In this document: positions 35,221 through 52,102 of the stretch, piece by piece
Numbering within the stretch: position 1 is the first letter of the stretch
Layout: each line of letters begins with the position of its first letter
Assembly: GCA_905250115.1 (NCBI GenBank)
Contig: CAJNOI010000043.1
Span: forward strand, 331,821-395,820
From: Adineta steineri
Taxonomy: Eukaryota > Rotifera > Eurotatoria > Adinetida > Adinetidae
Reading direction: 5' to 3'
Length of the DNA stretch: 64,000 nt
Translations under genes and position numbers: made by a program
The notes under the pieces: generated by a model
Databases searched by the model: none
The model's input: the letters and a program-made list of their open reading frames with translations, nothing else
What the model was told of the DNA's origin: nothing

Positions 35221-37856
35221 ATAGTGAACTGAATATAATTATATTCTTTTTCTTTCCATTTGATAAATAAAAACTTTATTGACGATTACTCATTCAAATA
35301 TATATCAAATAGACAGTTACTCTTCCTTTATATTCTTTAATCATCTTTTCGTTATAGTGTATGACTAACGTGTCACAGACAGAAGAAAAAGGAAATCGGA
35401 CAAACAAAAAATAATATTATGTTTGATGTTGCTTATGTCATTTATCTTCTTTAATTGAAAAAAACATTTTCTAACATTACCATATAGAATATTATGCTGA
35501 AGATGTTCTAGTAAATAAAGAATGATCCAAAAGCCCTGGTTATGATTGAATGTTGAGTTTTTTCTTAGTACAACACACTGTGCAAAATGACTTTTAGTTG
35601 ATTCCACTAACTCATACAGTAAAAAAATTAATCATGCGCCTAACTGCAGTACTTTTATTCGAACTCTTATTTCTTATGAAAGCATCATGGAATTTTGTAA
35701 AGAATCATAGTTAAACTTTAATGTTAGAATTGTATCCAAGAAAACCAGGCGAACTATAAAAACTTTGTAAACTCGATATTATTTTTTGATTTATATGTTT
35801 TCTTTGCTGATTATTTTTCAGAAAAAGGTTAGTAAAAATGAGAATTGTGTTTTTGTTTGGTACTTTCGAATGTACTCTTTCTCGAGCAGACTGTATACGC
35901 AAGAATGATTTGTTGAAAATCGCTAATGTCTAGTTACGTTTGTATGTCCAAGTACGAAACAGAGAACGTAGTAGGAGTTCCATTTACAGTATGATGAAGA
36001 AAAACAATTATTTCTGATCCAAACAGAATATGACCTGACCAAAAAATCTTTTGTTTTAATGAAGTTATGCAAGACTTTAACCAAGTGCACCACTACTTAA
36101 GAAAGTTCACGATTAGTTTTCATTTTTTATGAATCTTTTTTCTGAATTTATAATTTTCGTTTATTTGACCTGGTAGAGTCAACTAAATCTATTTCGTAAA
36201 TTATGTTTTACTATGGACAACTTAATATTTAAATCGAATGAGAACTTATGAAACAATCACTGTTCGTATGGATATCTACTAATTTAAATGCAGAGGAATC
36301 GAAGAAAATACAATGAAAATATCATCCGTAATTGATACCTATAAACGTCCATTTCAGAACTCTTTCTATAACCGACTGTAAGATCCATCGAAATATATTG
36401 CCCAGTTTAATATTCTCTTTTTTTATAGATATCACATAATGAGAGAAGAAGACAAAGAGGTATGTGACTTGAGTATCTGCCCCTGTACGATATTAATTCT
36501 TTGGCTACGAGAGTATCATATATGATGCTTGATCTCTAACGGTGAAATCTATGCAGATAATCAGACAGTCTGTTGCAACTCTCTTGTTCCCTATGTGATA
36601 TAGTGGTAACATGCTCATGTGAATATTCCATATTTAATTTTCGAACACATTCTGAAATAGTTTTATGAAAAAAATTAAACTCATAGCCAAAAGATTAAGC
36701 TAATCTCAAACAAAGAAAATGCCATCAAGTAACTGTACAACAAACAAAAATTGAATACGAAAGACATGAGAGTTACAATGTTTCTCACGAACGAAGTAAA
36801 GAAAAAACAATATTATTTTAGATATACCAAAAGAATATTGTGAATGCATTTCAACAAATATACGGTCCAATAAGAAATATATGGCTTTACTTTCAATGCA
36901 AAGTAATCCTTTGCTCGAAATTAAATTTAAATAGTTGCCAACAAGAAAAACATGTTTCATGAATATAGAATCGAGATTAAAATGCTTGACATTATGATTA
37001 CTTTATGATGATATATTAGTGGAAAAACAAGGAAGCACTCGGTCATCCATTGACAAAATAACATTCTCAGTCGATGATCTCGTGACTCAATTGAAGATAA
37101 TATGTAGTAAAAATATGTTTTTGTAATAAAATATTAGATTGTTTATTAAGAACATTCATAGATTAATATAGAACATTGATATTAAGATATATTTTTTTAA
37201 ATGCGCAAGTATATTTCATTTAGTAAATAAGAGAAATAAAACATGAAGAAATATTTTTAATCATACAACTGATTTCTTCTTTTTCCTTTTCGACTTTGCT
37301 ATTCTTTACAATAATTGTATTTAAAGGAGAAAAAAAATATCCAATGTCAATAAAACGCATATTTGTTAACAGAATCCATGACTGTATCATAAATATATCA
37401 AATTCCAAAACTTTAACACTCCCTATACTTTTCTTAAGTAATCATAATTCTTACATTTCTTACATATCGAAACGCATAGGTATGTCGTATATGTCTTACT
37501 CTCCCCTCTTTTAAAATAGGATTGTTGTTCATTTTCATGTTTCATACACGAATAGTTGATCTATATATGGTATTTTGAAAATAAAAGTGCAACAAATTCA
37601 AGCGCCCTCTTTCATTCCTTATACACTTTCATTGGTTGTTTATACTTTGAGATAGATTTGATGTTGATGATACGTTAAGCTGGATAGTTAGTTGTTTGGT
37701 TGGTCGAGTTCTGTTCCTGAGTGACGGGACAGCTGATCTTTTGTTTTCTTTTCTACCTGAGAGTGTTTGCGTGGGTTGACCATCTCTAACAACATATAGG
37801 TGTATATTTTGCTTATAGATAATATGACTCGGACGAAGGTAAAATAAATTTTCATT
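35221..37856. other. 2.6 kb intergenic region before the Src-family gene
   Basis: It lies between two divergent genes and holds no exon I can support. Small frames at 35365-35607, 35711-35902, 36706-36960 and 37220-37514 lack motifs. Close to the right end, a short upstream frame (ATG at 37824, stop at 37845-37847, eight codons including the stop) precedes the Src-family start by nine bases and could reduce its translation. Confidence 0.5.
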
Positions 37857-40120
<2,264 letters not shown>

Positions 40121-40551
40121 TTCAACTATTTTTGTTTTAATTGCTTTTCCTATTTGAAAATATATTTCGTTTATCTTCCACTATTTCGAATGAATATGTT
40201 CACAGATAGTTTGTTTTTTTTCTTAAAGTAATTGTATGAAATAATCGTTTTTTTCTTCTTTCCAATGCGTAATATACTTCTAAGGATATTCTGCATGATT
40301 ATCTATCCTTCTTCTTTGCCAGATATATTCCAAATAAGAAAAGCTTTTTTTTATGACAAATTTTCTAAATGTGCTATTGTTCTTTTCGTGTTTATGAAAT
40401 TGTTTTTCTTTTTGTATGTGAATGTAAAACAAATAATGAACGAAAATGTATAAAATAAGTGAATTATCGTTTATAAATATAAATATATATGTTGATTAAG
40501 AAAATTTATTTAAATAAAAGTATAAAGAATATATACGTGTTTTGTTTTCAG

Positions 40552-42484
<1,933 letters not shown>

Positions 42485-42514
42485 TCAATTTCATTATCAG
42501 ATTAATAATACAAA

Positions 42515-42520
42515 AATAAA
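42515..42520 (+). terminator. polyadenylation signal AATAAA of the NDR kinase gene
   Basis: Canonical hexamer about 30 bases after the stop codon, followed by an A-rich run. Confidence 0.5.
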
Positions 42521-43230
42521 GAAAAAAAACAAATCAAATGTCTTCCTTTTATAAAAGAACAGTCGTTGCTTTTCTTTTCCTTTCTGTTGTACAACGAAAT
42601 ATATACACACATTTCATATGTCGAAACCCGTTGTCATTTCTTTTTACAAATTAATGTATGTACATAGATAGAGCATAAAAAATAAAAGGAAATAATTGTA
42701 ATTAGTTCGATTAAATGATCTATCTATATACATACAACATAACAATTAACCTTTTTTTTATTACTCATTTATATAAAAAAAATGAAATCATTGACACGAC
42801 TAATGTTTAAAAGATGGCATTCATGACTGTAAAATTGGTAAATATTAAACTAATTAGTTTCATTAAATTGTTATGTAGTGGAAAAATCTTTTTGCGTATT
42901 TGGACTTTTTTTTGTTTACTATCATATAATGTGCATAGGTGTATATATATGTATAAATGTCAAAAGACTATGAATGATCGATTTTTTTTCTCTTCACCTG
43001 TACAACGTTCGACAGTTTAGATGTTTCTCGTCGATCTAGAGAATAAAACCTACACGATATACTTGCGATGTATATCTCCTACTTAATCACCTATGACACA
43101 TTAAAGAACCTTCAAAAATAGAAAGCAAGTAAACGTCGTCAATGATTGTACTTTATGATAATATACATAAAGAATAATATACGTGTCATATATATACATT
43201 ATAAAATGTGATCATTCGTCGACTGCATGA
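42521..43230. other. intergenic between NDR kinase and phosphate transporter
   Basis: AT-rich spacer of about 0.7 kb. The frame at 42814-43020 has no recognisable motif. I see no other element before the CCAAT/TATA-like pair at its right edge. Confidence 0.5.
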
Positions 43231-43262
43231 CCAATGTTCGTATAAGTGGGTATTTATAAATA
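43231..43262 (+). promoter_or_regulatory. possible core promoter of the phosphate transporter gene
   Basis: CCAAT at 43231-43235 and a TATA-like TATTTATAAATA at 43251-43262 lie 65-95 bases before the start codon at 43327. Such motifs occur by chance in AT-rich DNA, so this is a weak call. Confidence 0.3.
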
Positions 43263-43326
43263 CTATATATCGGTATTTTTATTAGTGTAAGTTAAATTAA
43301 ACAAACACCCATTAAAATTACTTTGT

Positions 43327-44934
43327 ATGTCAACTGAAGAACTGTCTCAAATATCAGCACATGAACCGAAACAATTATCAACTGATGACAACAATGTGCA
43401 AAAAAACCGATCAAAGATTACTGGACGACAAATACGTACAGTTCTTGTTTCATCCACCGGATTTTTTATGGATGCTTATGATATATTCGTGATCAATCTA
43501 GTCTTACCTATGCTTGGCTATGTTTATTATAAAAATCAAAATAATACTGTTCCATCAGATGTTCAAGGTATTCTCAAAGGTATTACTAATGTCGGTAATC
43601 TTTTTGGACAAATTACATTTGGTATTTTGGGTGATAGTAAAGGTCGTAAAAGTATTTATGGTATTGAATTATTAATCATTATTGTAGCTACACTTGGTTC
43701 AGCAATGGCTGGATCAGCAGCGACTGGTGTTGGTGCATTAGGATTTCTTGGTTTTTGGCGGTTTTTATTAGGTATTGGTATTGGTGGTGATTATCCGATG
43801 TCAGCTACAGTATCAAGTGAATGGTCAAGTGAAGGACGTCGTGGACAAATGCTTGCATTAACATTTTCAATGCAAGGATGGGGACAATTTTTTGGTGCTC
43901 TATTTGATATAATTCTTTTGGCTATATTTAAACATTCAATTCAAGCTGATCAAATTAACCTTGATTATGTTTGGCGTATTCTTCTTGCACTTGGTATTTT
44001 ACCTGCTTTATGTACCATTTATTCACGATTTCATTTACCAGAATCAGCACGATATGCTGAACAAGTTCTTAAAGATACTGAATTAGCCAATAAAGGAAAA
44101 GCATATGCATCTGGAAAAAAGATTGTGGATGCTGAAGATGATTCTTCACCAACAGGTTCTACTATATCTACAGTCAAATTAACCAAAAAACGAAGCCACT
44201 TAAAAGAATTTATTTCTTATTTTTCACATTGGAAGAATTTTAAAGTTTTACTTGGAACATGTTCAGCATGGTTTTTACTTGATATTGCTTTTTATGGTAT
44301 ATCACTCAATCAATCGATTGTTCTCTCAGCTATTGGTTTTGCACCAAATTCAGCAACAACACAACCTTGGGAAACATTATGGAAACAAGCTATTGGAAAT
44401 CTAATTATTTCATTATTAGGAGCAATACCAGGTTATTATGTTACAGTTTTTACTATTGAACATCTTGGTCGTAAAAAAATTCAAATCATTGGTTTTACAA
44501 TGGAAATTATCTTATTTACTATTATTGCTGCTGCCTTTCATCCATTAAAAGAACATGCCGAAGCTGCGTTTGTTGTTTTATTTGTTCTTGTTCAGTTTTT
44601 CTTTCAATTTGGTGCAAACTCAACAACATTTATTATTCCTGCTGAAGTATTTCCCACACGATTTCGAGCTACTGCTCATGGTCTTTCAGCTGCTTGTGGG
44701 AAAGCCGGTGCTATTCTTGCTGCATTTGGATTCAATGTAATTGTTAATATTGGTGGCACAAATGCATTTTTACCTCAAACACTCGGTATTTTTGCAGGCA
44801 TTCAGTTTATTGGTTTAATGGTTACTATATTTCTCATACCAGAATCAAAAGGAAAGAATTTAGATGATTTTGAAAATAATGACGATGAAAAACAAACAAC
44901 AGAATCACCAGCCAACAACGATACTAATGTCTAA
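43327..44934 (+). CDS. PHO84/PHT1-like inorganic phosphate:H+ symporter (MFS)
   Basis: A single-exon frame of 535 residues with about twelve membrane helices in the MFS 6+6 layout. The PHT1/PHO84 family signatures are present: GFFMDAYDIFVINLVLPMLG in helix 1, GDSKGRKSIYGIE in loop 2-3, GIGIGGDYPMSATVSSEW in helix 4 (the GGDYPxSAT phosphate-transporter motif), a charged central loop, and EVFPTRFRATAHGLSAACGK in the second half. It should import phosphate with protons at the plasma membrane. The family is typical of fungi and plants and uncommon in animals. With the lack of introns this makes horizontal acquisition plausible, though codon use is like the neighbours. AATAAA at 44975-44980 follows the stop by about 40 bases. 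Confidence 0.87.
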   Translation: MSTEELSQISAHEPKQLSTDDNNVQKNRSKITGRQIRTVLVSSTGFFMDAYDIFVINLVLPMLGYVYYKNQNNTVPSDVQGILKGITNVGNLFGQITFGILGDSKGRKSIYGIELLIIIVATLGSAMAGSAATGVGALGFLGFWRFLLGIGIGGDYPMSATVSSEWSSEGRRGQMLALTFSMQGWGQFFGALFDIILLAIFKHSIQADQINLDYVWRILLALGILPALCTIYSRFHLPESARYAEQVLKDTELANKGKAYASGKKIVDAEDDSSPTGSTISTVKLTKKRSHLKEFISYFSHWKNFKVLLGTCSAWFLLDIAFYGISLNQSIVLSAIGFAPNSATTQPWETLWKQAIGNLIISLLGAIPGYYVTVFTIEHLGRKKIQIIGFTMEIILFTIIAAAFHPLKEHAEAAFVVLFVLVQFFFQFGANSTTFIIPAEVFPTRFRATAHGLSAACGKAGAILAAFGFNVIVNIGGTNAFLPQTLGIFAGIQFIGLMVTIFLIPESKGKNLDDFENNDDEKQTTESPANNDTNV

Positions 44935-47900
44935 GTACAGATTGTAGTCTAAAATATTAATTTATTGTGTAAATAATAAAATATTTAACGGCATGTTCTT
45001 ATTAAAAACCTTTAATGTAAATAAAATTCAATAGAAAATATTTGATAATGATATTTAAATTTAAGAAAAGAATTTGATTTGTTTCGACAAACAAATATAG
45101 ATTAATAATAATATAGATGTGTTAATAAATTATAAATAAAATAAAAAATGTTTTATTCAAATACAAAAACAAGAATTTTCATTATTTCTAATATATAGGT
45201 GCATAGAGTGAAAAGATAAAATGATATTAATTTACTATCAATTATCATGGAAGAATGAATAAAAATGCGATATATTAAACACGTTGAACTCCAGGTTCAA
45301 AGCCATACTCATTTTTTAATTAGAATTTGTAGGTTTTTCCTGTTACCAGACAAGTGCCCACTCATATTATTATCAAAATCAAATATAAATTCTATTGAAT
45401 CAAATGATATACTCAGATATATTAAGATTTAATAATTGAAATATTTTATTCTCGTCATGATTTCGAGAGAAAAAACTTCCGAGATAGGAAGTAATAGTAA
45501 AAGTCACGCAGTATTTTATATTCTTTTATTAAATATCATTAAAGGTTATATATTTATGGAATAGATTCTTCGAGATTTTCTAAGCATAAAAAATGCTGGT
45601 ATATAAAATAATCAATGTAAAATAACATATAGTGTATGCAATTCAGTTGATACATACAAATTTGTAGATCGTCAAATTGATGTTTTAGACTCCTGTTGAA
45701 TAATTGCAAGTTTATTGAAATTATTCTTATTTAAAAAAAGATTGATCAGAAGTATTTTTGAAAACAAATCTGTCACATACAATTTATTGTATCTTTATTT
45801 GTTGTTTTCAACTGGGAAAACTAAAGCTCTCGATTTGATTTTTATCGAACATTAATCAGAAAAAAATATTTCTTACATTGCTTTTTTTTGTCTTTTATCG
45901 ATCATATGTGATAACAAACAGAGCTTAGTGAAATTTTAATATTATAATATTAATTGAAGAACGATGAAATAGTAAAGAATAATAAAGCATTGTTTTTTAT
46001 TAATTCTACTTAAAAATAAAAAGATTTTTCAAGCGAACAATACGGAAATTAAATATTGACGACAATATTATTCAACTGCTTTTATTGTACTGATTGAGTC
46101 TCGGAAATATCATTTTATTCCATTGACTTTTCTATGTACCCATTCTATTAAAAAAAGAACTTGATGCCCTTATTGACTTTATTAGAAATTGAAATATTAT
46201 TCTATAATAAAAAATTTCTTTATTATAAAAATCAAGATAATAAAAACGAACATATTTATGTAGTATATATTTACCTCACGATTTTATGAAATAATAGACA
46301 TGATATATATACATATACTACGTGTTCGATATTAAGAGATTGATTTGATGATTATAAAAGGGACTGTAACTATATAGAAAATGTCAAAATATAGCATTAG
46401 TTTATCTTCGAAAATTTGACCTAGTCAAGAAAGTATTAGCATAATGCTAATACGGAATTATTTCTGAAATAAACGGATTAGATTATTTTTCTCATTATTC
46501 TTTAATATATCATAGAACTTTTATCCATACTAAGAACAAGTCATTAACGTTAAATTTAAAAATATAATTTTTTTTAATTTGAATTTATAGAACTTGTAAT
46601 AAATAATTATAGATTTTATGTGGATAAAATTCTAATAAAAATATTTATAAAGAATACGGTCATGTTGTTTAATCTCGAGTTGATTATACATTAATGAATA
46701 AATATATATATCAATATAATTCATATAATTAATCGTCTTAAGAAATAAACAAAAACGAGGACAAACTTTTGTTATTTAATTTCCTCTAGGTAAAGAATGT
46801 CTTTTGTATAATTCTATTGTTGTCTAACAAGTGTAATGATTGGTTTCACTTGACTGATTCGTAATCGATAGCATATTATTATCATTATATATTAAATTAA
46901 TATTTTTATTCAACCTTTATTGACAGACAAATAAATAAGGAGAAAAAAATAGTATTATTAAACAAACATACAATATATTGGTTAAGATCATAGAAATGAG
47001 AAAACAGAAATGAGCAGTGAACATCAATACTATTCACAATATTCATGTCTTCTTCAATTGTGCAAATGATATTTTGTTAAATATTCCCACGATAATTAAA
47101 TATTAAAATTGCATTGATTGAGATTGATATTCTTCAATTTTCAACAATTTATAACTATATGAAGATGAAGAAGATTGATTATTGGAATATTTTTTTTTAT
47201 AAAAATACGGTAAGTTACTAAAAGCAAAAAAACTGAAAATGATTTTTTTTGTTTTTCTAGAAGAGAAAAATCGATTCTCTATAGATTTAAATAAGTTAAC
47301 ATTCGAAACATGAATGTAATCGGGTAATTTTTCCCTTCAAGTCGTTGTTATATTTTTCCATATAGGAAATACAATCATGTTAGTATAGAATAATATTTTT
47401 TGTCAATCATGTCATTCAGGCTTTCTAACATCTCACAAATGCCACGATCTATAATTCAAACCAAACAAAATTACATATTTTACTCTTTTATTATCTTCAT
47501 AAGTATACAAATAATTTCATAGTTTACATATATAATTCAACGTTATACTTTCCGGACAAGTATATTTTTTAGATAAACAAGTAAATTATAATTATTCATT
47601 AGTTTTTAATAAGAAGTTTCAGTAAGGAAAATTTACTTGTGTTAGAATCAATTCGAAAGTACCGAGAAAACTTATAATATAAGATAGATATAGCGAAACC
47701 AAATAGAATATATAATGAATTGGAGAAAACTTAAAAGTTAAATATTTCATTAATACATCTATTTATATCAAAGAAATAAGTTTAGAAAACATAAAATATT
47801 CAACAAGTTAGTTTAAAGAAATATTCCAGGGTAGTTTTATAGATTATATTTAATCACTATAGAAAAACAAATTTTTTTTTATATGACTATCTGTCGACAT

Positions 47901-50016
47901 GAAATCATAAATATCTCAATTTTCTATATTATTATTATTCATAAGTTAAGCTTGAGATGTTTTGTTTACAAAAATATGTACCCATAAAAAAACAAAAATC
48001 TGATCCTATTTTCTGACTAGACAAATTCATATATATGAATATGTTAAAACATATGAATATATTTCCTAATGATTTAATGAACCATATTTATAGAAAACCT
48101 AAATGTATTACTTAGATTTGACTGCCTTTTTACTATAATAGAAAATATAATAATACAAAGTTTTTTGCGTCCATTTATTAGCATAGTTATAGAAAATGTT
48201 GATCATTAATTATTGTATTTTACATTATCAAGAACATGCGAAGTTACTAACGACCCTGTCATGTAATCATCACCGAATCAGATACACGTATAAATAAATA
48301 TCTAGAAAAACCAGATCAGAAATGACGATAGATTTAGTTCGAAATCTGTTTTATATATATGATATGCATGAATTAATGATAAGAAATTTTCTTCTCTCAA
48401 ATCTTAGAAAAATACAATACAAAAAGCTGCTTAAATATTATTTATATTCCTTAATTAATCTTATTAAAAACTAAACATTTTGACATTATAAAAAATGATA
48501 GATTTTTTCTGGGAAGAAAAAATAAAAAAGGTCATATTTGACAATGAGAAGGACTTAAATACATCATGATATTAAAACATCAATATTAAACTAACAAAAC
48601 TCATTTATATAATGAACGAAAATATATTGCATGTTGTCTATAAATAAATAGAATGATCATTGTAAGAGCTCTTCTCTTTTTGTTTCTTTTTCTAGTTTAA
48701 ATAAAAAAGTATAATTACATTTTTTTTCTCTTGTTTATATTGATTACAATAATCAGATAGACATATTATTATATATTACCATATATATTTTTTCTTTGCA
48801 AGTGAAACTCGATATCTTATAATAAGTAGAGGAATTTTTTTATTTCATCGATATTTATATCTCATGCATTACTGAAGATACTTAATTATTACACAGTATG
48901 CCATTAGATATTTTCTTACTCTTATTTCCGACTATATATTTAGAGTGTGGAAATTATACTTGACTCGTAAGAAAAGAAAAAGAGAGGTGAATATTTTATA
49001 TTTTTATTTAACGGCTATAAACGTTTTCTATCGTAATTATATATGACTTCGATAGTATCAGTCAATTTCTTTTTTCTTTTCTTAACGCAATAACTAAATG
49101 TATTCTTTGTTTTGCTCTTACAACGGTTACAAAAAAAAAGGTGTATTTTTATTCGAACGTGAGCAAAATATTTTTCAGGCGGATTTTTCTCATTAGATCT
49201 AACATATTTTATTATCTTCAATGTAAAAAAAAATAACTCTGTAACCACAGTAAGTGAATATACCTTATTTTTATAATAAAAAACTAAGCTCATTGTATTA
49301 CAGTAAGTTGCCTGAAATAATCTCTGTCTAGAGAATAATATTCTAACAGGAACACTATTCACCAACTCCTTTTCTATCTAATTGAGCATTATAAGTATTA
49401 TTTGTAATAGATTTGAGGTTTACAATTAATTTATTAAGAAGAAAATCTTTGGTTATTAATTTTAATAAGAAAAAGAACGGATATTATTTGCGCAGTTGTT
49501 TTCTAATATAAAAAAAGAATTTTTTTATCAGTAAATAGAAACATGTGTTGCATAAATTAATGATAGATTGAAACATCATCTTATACTAGTTCTAATTGAT
49601 TTTATATAAAAATAAAAATAGAAAATAATATTTAACAATGAAATTCAAATACTTTTCTCTGCTATATTTATTATAGTATCAGATATTTGTTGAAAGAAGA
49701 AGAAGAAGAGAAAAAAATCTATGTAAGGAAGCTTACACGTATATCTTTTTTTTATCTCTCTCGCATTGATTGGAGTAGATGTTGAAAAAAAGAGAAGAAG
49801 GAAGGAAATGCATGTCAAAATCAGTGGACCATCGTTACTATTTTTTGTCCTTAACAAAAATAAAACTGACTATGTCAATAGAAAATTTTATTTGTTATTA
49901 TTTCATAATAATACTAAGATTTTCTATTAGAATGTTTGTAACAAAAATTATTCTAAACTAATCATCTATTTATTAGCATAATTTATGCATTTTTCTTTTT
50001 CTCTTTCAGATAAACA
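44935..50016. other. 5 kb AT-rich gene-poor region
   Basis: No exon, RNA gene or clear mobile element that I can support. AATAAA at 44975-44980 is the likely 3' end of the phosphate transporter. The rest is AT-rich with homopolymers and TA-rich stretches; the frames at 49015-49365 and 49645-49961 have no family features. The right edge has a T-rich tract ending in CAG just before the GPCR start. Confidence 0.55.
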
Positions 50017-52102
50017 ATGGCAAATGAAACTAATAGTAAAATTGGTGATTATTATAATAAAACTACAACTTCTAATAGTATGTCTACATTAGTTTCTATT
50101 GAACAATATACGTCAATATATGGACCATTGGTATTAACAACTCTTGGAATAATTGGTAATATTCTTTCAATATTAATATTTTTATCTCCAAGATATCGTC
50201 GTCAATCATCACATTTTTATTTATTATCACTTGCATTATCTGATCTTTGTTTTCTTCTTATATATTTAATTGAAGATACATTTCGTAATCATAATCAATT
50301 GTATCAATCTCGTTTAAATATTCTTGATCATAGTTCAACAATGGTATGTATTTTCTTTCAATATGCACGAAATATAACAAGATTTTTATCATCATGGATT
50401 ATTGTTTCATTTACAATTGAACGTCTTCTTGTTGTATTCTATCCATTAAAACGAGCTGTTATATGTCGTCGTAAAATAGCACGTTGTATTGTTATGATTT
50501 TATTTATAATGGGTATTTTAGTCAATATAAACGTTCCATTTCATTATGGAATAGTTAATGTAACAAATGATATTGGACAACCAGATACAATATGTGATAT
50601 TCGAGTACAATATCGTGCAATTTACATGAAATTTGCAATCAGTACAATGCTTATTGTTTATTTAATGCCTATGTGTATAATTGGTATTGTTAATATGCTT
50701 ATTTGTTGTAAACTTTGGAGTAAAAGTTTATTAACTGAAAAAGATCAAAAGCCAAAATCATCACAACGAAAGTAAGAAAAAAGAATTTTGTCTTCTTTTT
50801 AGATATTCGAAAAAAAAAACTTTTTTTTGCTTTCTAGACAAAAATCAATGCATTCACGTCGTTCATTTTATCTATCTGATTTATTATCATGTTTACATTC
50901 ATCATCATCTTCATCAAATTCTTTAAAAGATACTGAAGAACATAAAAGTCAACAAGAATCTTCAACAAGTCAACATCCATCATTTCGACCATTGATACCA
51001 ATTGAAATACATATATCAGAAGTAAATATTTTCTAACTATAAGTGCTTTTATTGGTTCAAATAGAACTTCTACGTCATGACTTTAGCAAAATATAGATAA
51101 TAACATATGGCTCTATTTCCCTTTTCTTAAAAGTTCTTATTAATAGATGTAGCTCAGAGCATTTTTTTAGTTGAATGTCGTCATGAGAGGAAAAAAACTT
51201 TTCTTTTCCCTAACAAAGCGTAAGGAAATTCTAGTTGGAATGGACTACAATCGGAAAATAGCAATGTTGCATGCACAATGTCGTCCTTCCTTACGATCTT
51301 ATCCTACATAGCAAATTTTGATACAACAATATTAAAGGAACTTGTTTTTCTTTATACATTAATTAAATGTTAATGATAGTTTCGAAAATATATCTATGTT
51401 TACATATATAATATAAAGTTCTTGGTTAATTACCCATATAAGTCATACTGCGTGCATTTATCTGTTTAGAAAATGTCTAAGAATATTTGAGTACAGACAA
51501 AAGATGATAAGATAGTTTAGTATTTGATGAGTAGTTCCTCTCAAAAAAATAAAGGTCAGACACGACAATGTCGAAGAAATATCCAATATACACATCAGGA
51601 AATTATATCTTGATTACTTTTTATCTTAAAATAGACTAATGATTTTCGAGTTCCTGATGAAACAAAAAGTCAATCCATGGTACGTTCATATTCAAATCAA
51701 CAACTAACTTGTCCAACAATTAAAAAACAATCATCAGTAAATGTTAAAAATTATATTCAATCACGAACAAATCGTGTAACATTAACATTATTACTTGTAT
51801 CTTGCTCATTTTTATTATTAAATTCTCCATATTGTGCTGTATATTTCGTCAACTATGTTCAAAGTTTTCGTAATACAGCATTAAATTCAATCAAAGAAAT
51901 TACTGAATTATTCATGTTAATGAATTTCTGTATAAATTTCTTATTATATTGTGTTAGTGGAAAAGTATTTCGTGATGAACTTATGTGTATACTTCGATGT
52001 CAATGGAAACAATTATATAATAAAAAAGAAGGCAAGAAACAAGTTCGTCCAATAATAAATCTACAATTACAAGGAGTAAATCGTCGTTCAGCGAAAAAAT
52101 AG
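50017..52102 (+). CDS. rhodopsin-like (class A) neuropeptide-type GPCR
   Basis: Three exons, 50017-50771, 50838-51021 and 51635-52102, giving 468 residues. Seven helices are visible: TM1 with GIIGNILSILIFL, TM2 with LSLALSDLCFLLIY, TM3 starting after a conserved Cys (MVCIFFQYARN) and ending in IERLLVVFYPLKR (ERL in place of DRY), TM4 and TM5, then TM6 (VTLTLLLVSCSFLLLNSPY) and TM7 (FCINFLLYCVSGKVF). TM7 has NFLLY where NPxxY is usual, a variant seen in some invertebrate peptide receptors. The N-terminus has several N-glycosylation sites (NET, NKT). The third cytoplasmic loop is very long (about 130 residues), Ser-rich, and split by introns, the second being 613 bp. Ligand unknown; FMRFamide-type or related peptide receptors are the nearest class I would guess. 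ATG sits eight bases after a TCTTTCAG tract. Confidence 0.82.

Noticed and set aside
45280-45330. GGTTCAAA motif resembling a tRNA T-arm
   Set aside because: No acceptor, D or anticodon stem can be drawn around it.
49015-49365. 116-codon minus-strand frame
   Set aside because: Lys/Phe/Ile-rich with no motif; likely chance.
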